A model generated the notes under the pieces. That model made no database searches. It was not told the DNA's origin and worked only from the letters and a program-made list of their open reading frames with translations. Shown in pieces: positions 49,838 to 60,000 of a stretch of 60,000 nt of DNA. Numbering within the stretch: position 1 is the first letter of the stretch; each line of letters opens with the position of its first letter. Made by a program: the position numbers and the translations under genes. Source of the DNA: Antedon mediterranea (taxonomy: Eukaryota > Echinodermata > Crinoidea > Comatulida > Antedonidae); assembly GCF_964355755.1 (NCBI RefSeq), contig NC_092678.1:16776922-16836921 (forward strand), in the 5' to 3' direction.

Positions 49838-50391
49838 TCAGTTCTAAATTAATGATATGTTCTTTTGTAACTTGCAGTACATATAAGCAATTTTATTTCA
49901 ATAACCGCATCCGGTACAGTTTTAAAATCTGTTTTACGTTTGTATTTGTGCTGTTATCGTTTTATATTCTTCAATGTAATTCAGCTTTGGCTGCGACAGT
50001 GTTATACATAAAAAAAAACTTGAAACTGGAAGCTAATTACAATAGGATATAAAAACTGACTAATTTGAAAGGTCTATTTGAGTTTATATTCAAAGATTAA
50101 TAATTCGTGTTTATTTGTTCAGACATTTTTATTGGGTTATCATCGTATTGCATATCATAAAGTTATAAAAGAAACATTAAAGTTTGCCTATTTACCTGTT
50201 TACATTCTGAACGTTGTTAATTTTCTTTCGGTTCCTATGGTTTAACGAATGATGCAATAGTGGGCGTGACTACTCTCTGCGCATGGCTACAGTGTGGTGT
50301 TTAAACTTCTAGATTGTACAGTATAAAATGAAAGCCGTATTAAATTATATTTAGACTGTTTCTTTTGATTGTTCATGTGCAGGGAGCAATC
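49838..50391 (+). promoter_or_regulatory. Upstream region of MARS1
   Basis: It holds a short repeat shared with 39321 (TTCAAAGATTAATAAT). A GC-richer stretch at 50255-50305 (GTGGGCGTGACTACTCTCTGCGCATGG) is the likeliest promoter core. TTCATGTGCAG just before the start codon could be a 3' splice site, so the 5' UTR may be spliced. No TATA was assigned. Confidence 0.35.
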
Positions 50392-53300
50392 ATGAATTTA
50401 TACTATGAAGAAGGAAACCCTTTAGCATTAAAAGCTGCGATTGCCTTTCATTTAGGTGAATCCAAATTAGAGGTGAATTGGAAACCTGTAAAGTTTTCCG
50501 GTAAGTTGACTGTTGTTATAGACTAGATACATGTGGGTCTTCCTCTGGTCATGTATATCTTATTGTATGTTATGTCGGAATGTCATATATGTCGATATAG
50601 GATGTATTCGTAATACCATAGTACTAATACTGCGATATAATATGATGATAACCATTAGAGTGCGCGTCGTATTTACTTTTGGCTAATAACAATTTTTTTA
50701 CTTAAACAAAAAATTCAAATTCTGAGTTTTCAATTTTCTCCAAAAAGATATGTGAGATGTTCATGTATTTTGTTCAATATTGTGTGTCAAATAATTTTAG
50801 GTTTATAGAGAGTTATAGAATTATTAATTTTCTCTAATGGAAAATTACTGAGAATACTGTTACGGAGAATAACTTTCAAGCTATTGTTATTTTATTTGAT
50901 TCCATTTTGTTGTATGTATAAAGATCGAGTTGTTCCATTCTTGAAGAGTAAAAAGCTCCCTCTCCTGCAATTATCAAATGGCGATTTTATCACCTCATCA
51001 AATGAAATCTGCAGGTAAGAACGATCGTAATCCCGATTAATGCTTGGTCCACACTTCGTGTAATTTTCAATTCACCGCTTATGCTTGGTATATTCACTTC
51101 GCGACGTACTGTAGCACAACGCAATACGCGTCATCGTGTTGTGTCTAAGTGGGAACCACCATACTTAAATTAACTCTTATTTTAATGTTTGCTCCTAAAG
51201 TGACATTACGTTGTTACATAAACGATGCAGTATATTTATATCCACAATTCATAAATTATAATTTTGTATATGCATTTTTACCATAGTAATGCATATCAAC
51301 TTTACCAAGATTTAGTTGTAGGATATCAACATGAGTTTGAATTAAGAAAATAAATGTTGTTGTGTATGCAAAGTGTAAAGATCAACCAGAATCTTTGCAA
51401 CAGTCAATAAGGGGTATGTCGAAAAGTGTTATTTTATCATAATACGGTATAGAGTACTATGATACAACTCGGGCGTCGACAGTGTCTTTCAACTAATGAC
51501 GCAGGCCTATTTCTAATAGCAACTGTAGATATTGTACTTTGTTACAACGGAAACGGGGACTGGTGATAATATTGTTTGCGTACAACGCGAACGTGAGAAA
51601 GTCCCTGATGAAGGTACTTTCGGTACGGTCTACTTTGAACATTTTAAAAAGTGACATGACTTCAAAGTTATCATGCTGGCCTAGTTATGTTAAATAATAT
51701 ATAGTGAGAAAACGTGTTTTATGCCTGAAAGTTGCCACAAGTGTGACGACAGAAATTTTAAAAACTAAATTAGCACGGCGCTGAAACAATGTGTTCTAAT
51801 CATAATTAAAAGTACTTTTACAATTACGCTTTTTTTTTCAATTTTTTTCCTTATGGTATAGGATAAATTTTTTTGTCCTCCAGATTTATGGGTGGCGGCG
51901 TGCGGAGGATGCGCCCCTCTGGATCCGCCATCTTCAACAGCTGTTAAATACTCATTATAAATATAGCTTCCAATATATTCCAGGTATCTTCTAAGAAAGT
52001 CGAGCAACGATACAGATGATGCTCAAGTCGCAGAGTGGTTGAATTGGGAGTCAACTCAATTACAGGTATTAGCATTAATGTATCAATAATTAATATAGAA
52101 ACTATGCTACCTGATACAAATATGTCACAAAATGTGGAGAAATACAGTCAAAGCCAACAAACCAGTTATATTTGTATTGATTGTCTAATTGAAGTTTATA
52201 AAGGCCTAAATTATTATATATATATAGTAGTATACATTTGTACAATAGTTCAATGTTTTATGTGAGACAATATATAATTTCATAATTAACTTCTTTATAG
52301 ATTACTCTATGATTTGCTTATCCTATATATTGTTAGTGTCGTCCAAAATTGTCCACATTTCCAATGTTTTTTCTCGACTTGGATATGATTAATAAAAATA
52401 ATATTATTCCCAGAAACTCATTTCAAAGCATTATTTCAATTGTATTTATTTTGTTATATTTTTTCACAAGTGAAAAATTGGCAACCAATTGTATAGTTAT
52501 AATAATATAAGAAAAATAAGAAAAATGTGTGTTCACTTTAATAGTAGAAAGAAAGCTAACGAAGATTTCATAATTGTCGTTACATTACATACATACACAT
52601 AATTTTTAATTATTATTGTTCAACAATTATTTTTTTATAGCCTGTTTTAGGTTGTTACACTGCAATGTCTACGTCTGGAGGAAAAGCCAACCCAGATTCA
52701 TTAAAGTATTACTTTAACAAAATAGACCAGACGTTAAAAGGGCAACTGTTCATTGTTGGTGTAAGTTGCTTTCTGTCCGTAAACATTAAAAATAAAAAAA
52801 ATCTTGGGCTCTGTCTGCACTATCAAACGTGATGTGAAAAAAGTGATTTGCCCATTATATAAACATGATGACGTTATATCACTACCATATTTGGGCACAT
52901 CAAACTGTGTTTGTCAAACTAGTTTGATAGTGTAGACAAAGCTTTAGAAGGCTACCACTTATGCTGATGGGCAATAATTGACTTAATTTATAAACACAAA
53001 GTTGATAGACCTACAAATGCTTTAACTGTATAGGTAATATAGTGTTTTGCAAATCAAATAAAAAATTGTTTTTTTTTATTCAAATTAAAGTTCACAGATT
53101 ATTTACTTTAGAGAATGCAAATCATAATAATATGTTGGTGATTTATGTTAAAGAATCAGTTAAAGTGATGTATAAAAATAGCTAGTTGAATTATATTTAG
53201 GAAGTACGTCAGCTGTCATGCAATTCTTTATTATAGAAAATAATATTATTATATATGCGTTATTTATGATTTCTGCCGTCACCTAAAAAAAAAAAAACTA

Positions 53301-56300
53301 TATCTAAATGTTAGTTTACTACTTTTAAATCTAGGTATATGAACTTTCTTGATTCTTATTTTTAGTCTGATCTAACAGCAGCAGACATTGCGCACTGGTC
53401 AGCGCTGTATCCAACTCTAGCTGAAAATGCTGTGCTCAGATCTGCTTATTCCAATTTGGATACATGGTTTGATAAACTATCCCAGAATTCTGCATTTCAG
53501 TCTGCTGTTGCTATGATAACTAACAACAAAGGCGTGTCAGCATGCGCAGAGTTTCTACAAGCAAAACTATCTGTACGTGAAGTAATGATTAATGTTATGT
53601 TTTACTTAATTTTATTATATTGTTATTTATGAATTATTATTATTATTATAATAAAGAGAGACAAGTATCTTTCAAAAAATACATAAGTAGTAAAATCACC
53701 AGTCTTTCATTTCAAATATTTTTTTTTAGAATGAGAAAGATTCAATTATTGATGATTGGCTTCATGGTAAAGATGCACTGCCCAGGAATCCTATCAGGGA
53801 AAAGCCAATGTATGTATAACATTATACAGGTATTTCCTGCTTAGAAGTGAACTATACATTTGACATACCCACGAATTCTATTTATTCTCAAGAGATTATT
53901 TTTTCCAAAGTGCGGGCAATATAAAATGTTACTTTAACTGGGTGGGAAATACAACGTTTTCAATCCTCGGAATGGTAGACATGTGATTTACATATGTAAT
54001 ATAACCTAATAACTCAGGTCTTGTAAGTATTCATGTACATTTTCTTTGTAGCTTGCCCATAAAAGGTCAGCGTAATGTGCTGATCACCAGTGCCCTACCA
54101 TATGTCAACAATGTTCCCCATCTCGGTAACGTTATCGGATGTGTTTTGAGTGCAGACGTTTATGCAAGGTAACGTTATTACTTTATTTTCAATATGCAAT
54201 ATTTTCTTCTCGGGATAACGTGAAACATAGAATTAAATTCATATTCGATCCATTTCCGAATATTAGATTCTGCAGACTACGTGGTTACAATACATTGTAC
54301 ATCTGTGGTACTGATGAGTATGGCACGGCAACAGAAACAAAAGCATTGGAAGAGAAACTTACACCGCAGCAGATTTGCGACAAGTATTTTAAGTTACACC
54401 GTGACGTGTATCAATGGTTTAATATTGGATTTGACTACTTTGGAAGAACCACTACAGAAAAACAAACTGAGTAAGTGTGATCAAAAGTCAAAGGTCATGA
54501 ATAATACATTTTAATGAAACAGATTCTCTAGCGCAAAACTTAACGAAATGTTAATCATTTAAAATAATATTAATACTAACTGAGTAAGTTTGATAAACTG
54601 TCTACATAGGCCTAATCAAAGTTTGTAATCTAGTAAAGAACAGGACCATAATGTAAAATAATGTGCAATATCTATACTTGATATGTTTTTATCCTGTCTA
54701 AATATGTTTTTAAAAAAATAAACAAATAAATAATTTAAAAAAGTAAGTCTATGAAAAACAATTTACGCAAACAGAGTAAGTAGGCCTATAAAAACCCTTT
54801 TACACAAACAGAATAAGTAGACCTATGATAACCCATTTACACAAACAGAGTTGCGTGAGTGAGTATGTTATACTGTTTACACAAACAGAATATGTTAAAC
54901 TGTTTACATAAACAGATTATGATATGATAATGTATATTTTTAGAATTGCTCAAGATATATTCTGGCGTCTTCACAAACGCAATTTTCTGCTAGAAGATAC
55001 GGTTGAACAGCTTCTGTGCGAAACATGTAACCGATACCTGGCAGATAGGTTTGTAGAGGGTACCTGTCCATTGTGCAACTATGAAGATGCACGTGGTGAC
55101 CAATGTGACAAATGTGGAAAACTGATTAATGCTACTGAGTTGAAGGTAACGAAATAATACTATACATAGTAAATAAACAATAAAAGGATGTATATAAAAT
55201 AAATATATTATATAAATAATATTAATGAAATGGATATTTGAGACAATTGCTCAATATATTTCTTCTTGGTTTTGATCTTTCCTTTTTAATTACTCCATAA
55301 AGGTCGAAGTTATGTACTTTACATACAAGATAAGAAACTTTAAACTACAACTATAGACTTGCTTATGTTTTTAGAAACCAAGATGTAAAGTGTGTAATAG
55401 TTCCCCTGTTATCAGTTCATCAAAACATCTGTTTCTCGATTTGCCAAAACTTCAACCAACACTGGAGAAGTTCCTAGAAAAGTCTATAAATGAAGGCGAC
55501 TGGACACAGAATTCTAAGCAAATCACCAACTCGTGGATTCGTGACGGACTTAAGCCTCGGTGTATCACCAGAGATCTCAAATGGGGTACTCCGGTGCCGC
55601 TTGAAGGTTTCAAGGATAAAGTATTCTATGTTTGGTTCGACGCTCCTATTGGATATCCGTCAATCACAGCTAATTATACTGATGATTGGGAGAAATGGTG
55701 GAAAAATCCAAAAGAGGTAAGTAGTACTAACTAATTAATATTAATGTTTCTAGTATATTGATATTTTAACAAAATTAAGTAGATAATAATAAAAACTATA
55801 AACAAAAATTGTAATCATCTTCGTGTTAGATTAATAGATTAGAAATTATTCTAGTTCTTTAATTAGTGGGCAATCGATTTATAAATATTAAGGCATTGTG
55901 GTAGCAAAACTAGATTAACCAAATGTGGTAAAACCCGTAATACTACATATTGATCAACTGATATAAAATATTTTGTTCTCAGGTGGAACTGTACAATTTC
56001 ATGGCAAAAGATAATGTCCCGTTCCACAGTGTCATTTTCCCATGCTCGCTACTGGGTACTGACGAAGACTGGACACTCGTCAATAATTTGATTGCCACAG
56101 GTAATTTCAACTACTATGTTTATTACGTACATTCATTTTAAATCCATGAAGTTCTCGAGCCCTGGCTTTTTTTTTTAAATCCTGTCTGGATTTTCTCTCA
56201 CATACTTGTTATAGTACTTTGTTTTGTATATTGTTACCATTTCATCGTCGGAACAGTGAAACATTTCGCTATGTACAATCCTTCGCAATATGCCTAAATA

Positions 56301-58636
56301 ATATAAAAATGGTTAAATAAGTATCCTCTAAAGACCAACGTCTTTACTATGAGGATATTTTTGTTGTTGATTAGATTTTCTGACTTAGTGCTTGAATTTT
56401 ATTAATTTTGTATGTTCTATTGTTTTTTTTTCACTCAGAGTATCTTAATTACGAAGATGGAAAATTTTCGAAAAGCAGAGGCATCGGTGTTTTCGGTACC
56501 GATGTTTTCGACACTGGCATTCCTCCAGCCATATGGCGTTTCTACCTTCTTTACATTCGTCCAGAATCTCAAGATAGTGCCTTCAGCTGGACAGATTTTG
56601 TACTGAAGAATAACACTGAACTGTTAAACAATCTCGGAAACTTTGTGAACAGGTACAGTATGGTATTGTTAGTGAATGTCATTTGATCTTAGATAGAGTG
56701 AGTCATATGGCCGAGCGGTTAAGGCAGGGGCGCCGTTTACCGTACCTAAAGAGCCAACAACAACATCGGCAAGGGTTCGAGGCCGACTCGCTCCTAGTTC
56801 TGGTGGTGGAACAAGTCTTCTCGGATAAGGACTATAAACCGAGGTCCAGTGTACACAGTTATAACCTGTGTGTACTTTAAAGAACCCAGTTCATTATTTG
56901 AAAAAGAGTAGGGGGTTACCCTGGTGAACTGGTTCACACAATAGCCTCTGTATCAGGGGGATTACCACCTATCTGATAGGACAGTGATTAATTCACTATT
57001 GGTAATCCTTGGCCACATTGCCTAAAGACATAAAATAAAAAAATAAAAATAGACACATTCCTACTACCCTACTTCGCAGTAGTATACATATCATGAGATT
57101 ATTATAATATTTGTGTTATTTTGCATGTATACAGGGGATTGACATTCCTGGAAAAGAATTTTAACAGTGTCGTCCCTGAAATGGTGTTGAGTGAGGATGA
57201 CAAGAATGTAATAGTTTCAGTTACACAAGAGCTTAAGATTTATATTGATCTTCTAGAAAAAGTTAAGTAAGTACATATATTAACCCAATTACTATTAATT
57301 TGTGTTACTTAATGTTCAATCAATGTGTTAAAAAGTAAAAAGGTGCATTAACGTTTGATTTTCATGTAGGATCCGAGATGCGCTTCGACAGATCCTATCA
57401 ATCTCTCGCATTGGTAACCATCACCTCCAAGCTAACACGCCGTGGGATCTCATGAAAACTAACAAAGAAGAAGACAGGTAAGTTGAAATAGCTAAGCTTA
57501 ACATATCTTGTATAGAGTATCACGGTGCTGACGTCACGATAGTGGGTGGCGCTGCGTGGTTGCTAGCGCAACCAAAAATGCGTTCAACCTGCCCGAGTGA
57601 CTCCAAGGTCACGAATGGTTTGGAATAGGCTTATTGAAGTAGTCACGTCATTTTAAAACATAATAATTTTCAATAAAAACAAATTTCAAAAGATCACTAA
57701 ATATTTGTTTTTAATAATCTATTTATTCTTCAACTACAGTTTAAGTTTAAAAAAATCAAGCTAAGATACATGATTTGATAGAAACACAGATCTTTACAGT
57801 TTATCAACATAGTAGCGTTGAACACATTTTTTGGTTGGCTAGCAACCATGATGCGCTCTCTACCGTTGTGACGTCACACCGTGATACTCTTATGTAACCA
57901 AACGTTTTTAGTTTACACGAAATACATATATGCAGAAGAATATCAAAAACAAATATAAATTACATGTATTATTCATTTACTCGATTCTCAGTGCTGTATC
58001 CCTGGTAAAATATTTGCCCATGTATCATACGAATATTTGGTTATACACCATGTCATATGGTACTTGTACCGTGTAAGATTAGGTTAAAGGTTATGTTATC
58101 ATATATGATACTAGGAGATTTGAAACACATGTTATTTTGTATTATCAAATATTCCTATGATACTGAAGAATCTAGATACATTACCGAGAATCAGATGATT
58201 CAGTATGCATATTAATGTTATCAACAAATTCAATGCTATTCATTTGAAATTTCAGAGTGAAAGCAGGAACTATTATAGGTATTGCGGCAAATATTAGCTA
58301 TCTGATATCTGTTATGTTGCACCCTTACATGCCAAGTGTAAGTCAGACAATACAGGAACAGCTGGCGGCAACCAGCTTCTCGAACTATCTCAGTGAGAAG
58401 TTTGTGTGTTACCTGCAGCCTGGACATAAAATAGGAAAGGTAATGTAGAAATTTGGAAATAAATGTACATGTGTTAGCTTAGTGTAAGCCTAGTCTACAC
58501 TAGACCCATAAACTTTATTTTTGAAAAAGTATATAAAATTATTATTTTTTTTTAATTTTAGCCATCACCCTTGTTTAATAAAATTGAAGAATCACAAGCA
58601 GAAAAGTTAAAGGAGAGGTTTTCTGGGAAACAGTAG
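50392..58636 (+). CDS. MARS1: Methionyl-tRNA synthetase, cytoplasmic
   Basis: Class Ia enzyme charging tRNA-Met. Exons: 50392-50500, 50924-51014, 51984-52065, 52641-52760, 53366-53572, 53730-53809, 54052-54168, 54276-54470, 54944-55145, 55375-55716, 55983-56100, 56439-56652, 57135-57266, 57370-57477, 58256-58439, 58562-58636. Every phase joins (2376 nt, 791 aa). The N-terminal ~230 aa are GST-like ([10 protein letters not shown]). The catalytic core has [14 protein letters not shown] (HIGH box), [17 protein letters not shown], paired CxxC zinc knuckles, [19 protein letters not shown] and KFSKS (KMSKS box). The anticodon-binding domain includes NLGNFVNR. It stops at KERFSGKQ, where vertebrate MARS1 (about 900 aa) runs on into a linker and WHEP domain. 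AATAAA at 58673-58678. Confidence 0.95.
52806..52945. mobile_element. MITE, GTCTACACT family, copy 2 (MARS1 intron 4)
   Basis: GGCTCTGTCTGCACTATCAAAC and GTTTGATAGTGTAGACAAAGC are inverted termini. The interior GTGATGTG and TTTGGGCACATCA match the copy at 42061. Confidence 0.75.
56696..57030 (+). mobile_element. tRNA-derived SINE, copy 2 (MARS1 intron 12)
   Basis: GAGTGAGTC and GACTCGCTC pair as the acceptor-like ends of the head. The A box TGGCCGAGCGGTTAAGGC and B box GGTTCGAGGCC are intact and Leu/Ser-like. The body is the same as at 21851-22190, ending GCCACATTGCCTAAAGACA followed by an A-rich tail. It carries intact Pol III promoter boxes in the sense orientation of MARS1. Confidence 0.85.
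57514..57890. mobile_element. MITE with CRE-like termini (MARS1 intron 14)
   Basis: AGAGTATCACGGTGCTGACGT and, inverted, ACGTCACACCGTGATACTCT form the ends, flanked on both sides by TAT. The subterminal GGTTGCTAGC and GCTAGCAACC are also inverted. Both ends carry TGACGTCA/GTGACGTCAC, the cAMP-response-element core. Confidence 0.75.
57983..58192. mobile_element. MITE, GATTCTCGGT family (MARS1 intron 14)
   Basis: GATTCTCAGTGCTGTAT at the left and TACCGAGAATC at the right are inverted. GTATCATACGAATATTTG and CAAATATTCCTATGATAC form an inner inverted pair. A relative lies at 38204-38462. Confidence 0.65.
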
Positions 58637-59253
58637 CTTCTAATCATAAAACTCCAGTTGCTGATGAAGAACAATAAATAATAATTCATTTACTTAAACA
58701 TGGTTATTTTATATGATTAGATCATGTGATCACCTTCTTTAGTAACTAATTGTATGTCAGTAATACTAAACACATTTTTAGGTAGTCTCTGCCAGTGTCG
58801 GACTACCTTTAAATTTTACAAAATCTTTCTTTTTCAAGTCGATTAACCATCAATTACGAATTAAGCATTTGATGGTTGTATTCACCTTTTATGTCTTAAC
58901 ATAATTTCTGCGCACTTTTTGTAACGTGCACATTTCGGTGCGTTTGTGCAGACCACAATTCGTCAGTTGTTTTTTGTTTATCCATTATAATATCTCAATA
59001 TTCCTCTAAGCTACCGGTATATGAATAGATTATTTCTCCTTGAGATTTTTATTCCGACTTTTACTTCTAACGTCAAGAACGTACCCTAATGTTATTATAA
59101 TTATATACTGTCATATTTGCATAATGATAGAGAGCTTCCGATTTTCGATGACCGATGAACTAACTACAGTAGGTCAGGTAAATCGATGTGTCACATGGAC
59201 CAAGAAATTATGTATTTAGTTATTTTGTTTTATTCAGTTGACAACCAACAGCG
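58637..59253. other. Intergenic after MARS1
   Basis: MARS1 3' UTR with poly(A) signal at 58673, then sequence without recognisable genes or repeats. Confidence 0.45.
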
Positions 59254-59327
59254 ATGAAACCGCCACTAACAGGTTTTATCACAACTGTGTCGAGGTGGGG
59301 AGCGAGGACACGCGTTTCAATATTTCC
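59254..59327 (+). CDS. Candidate first exon, mitochondrial-type presequence
   Basis: ATG at 59254 opens MKPPLTGFITTVSRWGARTR, four basic and no acidic residues. It ends at a good donor, CC|GTAAGC, after 24 codons plus 2 nt. Its composition fits a mitochondrial targeting sequence at the start of a gene running off the window. No second exon was found before 60000, so this is tentative. Confidence 0.25.
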
Positions 59328-60000
59328 GTAAGCGCACAATTCAATGAATTAACATGACGTAATTGTTTCGACGGTCAGCGTTTCCTAATTACAACAATGT
59401 GATCGCTAAGAATATTCTGGATTGTAACGTTCTTCAATCTCATGACATAAACAAATATCATGTTTAGCAATACAGTAATGTATTCATGTTTGTTGTTGCG
59501 AAGATTATCTATCTATCGTGACTTTTTATGCCTTCTATTTTAGTAGAATAGATAAGAGACATTTCTTGGATATACACTTTTAGTATATAATATATGATTA
59601 TATAATCTTCGTTTTTCATGTTTTTGGAGGACAGTACATCTTTAACCCAACCATCTGAAAAATCTCTTCAACTATTAAACTTCAAATCAAAATCAAAATC
59701 AAATTAAAATGTGCAAGCCCATGTTTTGGCTGCCATGGTAGAACATCTGGAATAATTTTTTTTATTGCGAAGACAATATCAGTCTTCTTATTGTTTCCGT
59801 TATGTTTGGTATATCACAAATACATTTCAATTATTGTCAAAACCTTGTCGGATCATTATTTATGTATTTTCTAGCTGTTTTGTTTTCATCTTTTCTTTTA
59901 ATTTTCAATTGTTGTAAATAATGTTTGATTAATTTTTTAACTTCATTTTTAATTTGCATTTAAACAAAATTTGCTTACGTTAATTTGAATATGAACAAAT
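59328..60000. other. AT-rich edge sequence
   Basis: GGACAGTACATCTTTAA near 59631 resembles a terminus of the 34.2-kb MITE. No other feature recognised. Confidence 0.35.

Noticed and set aside
51765-52007. Minus-strand 80-aa ORF overlapping MARS1 exon 3
   Set aside because: Low-complexity, no domain, antisense to a well-supported exon.
56696-56790. Functional tRNA-Leu/Ser gene in MARS1 intron 12
   Set aside because: A and B boxes are intact but the anticodon arm is not formed and the same 335-bp unit recurs at 21.9 kb, so it is a SINE.

Overview
This window is animal nuclear DNA. It has spliced genes with GT-AG introns (two appear to be GC-AG), low coding density, AT-rich intergenic sequence and many fossil transposons (PHD-ORF1/CR1-like and Tx1-like LINEs, a Penelope-like element, tRNA-derived SINEs, many MITEs). 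The recurring GGCCTA/TAGGCCTA words and the repeat mix suggest a marine deuterostome invertebrate, most likely an echinoderm. That placement is inference, not proof.

Three host genes can be read exon by exon. (1) Minus strand, about 17.25 kb down to 1.18 kb and probably beyond the left edge: a secreted or membrane LDL-receptor-related (YWTD) protein with a signal-peptide exon, three YWTD exons, a PAN/apple-like exon, two short Thr/Ser/Pro-rich exons and another YWTD exon. One intron is about 11 kb and packed with transposons. (2) Plus strand, 32.75-38.04 kb: adenosine kinase (ADK), ten exons, 364 aa, with a basic nuclear-type N-terminus. (3) Plus strand, 50.39-58.64 kb: cytosolic methionyl-tRNA synthetase (MARS1), sixteen exons, 791 aa, ending before the place where vertebrate MARS1 carries its WHEP domain. 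Phases are continuous through every ADK and MARS1 exon junction. A possible first exon of another gene starts at 59.25 kb.

The rest is mobile DNA. From 3.4 to 12.85 kb two inverted arrays of a roughly 162-bp unit, dense in YY1-like AAnATGGCGGC words, flank a broken gene. Its product combines a PIN/FEN-nuclease-like core with a C-terminal tesmin/TSO1 CXC zinc motif, and it is interrupted by an antisense LINE. From 42.28 to 49.83 kb lies a 7.55-kb near-perfect palindrome (fold-back element) bounded by flush 6-bp direct repeats; a third, partial arm copy sits at 4.8-6.0 kb. At 20.0-20.5 kb an element with roughly 90-bp inverted termini carries a well-folded tRNA-like gene with an unusual ATC anticodon. 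Other repeats include a GACC-rich family (five copies), a Penelope-like element framed by inverted 151-bp repeats, two tRNA-derived SINEs, several MITE families (four copies inside MARS1 or ADK introns) and an AATAAACGCC-type minisatellite.

The three host genes show no functional link. All coordinates were read by eye; no alignment or database search was run.
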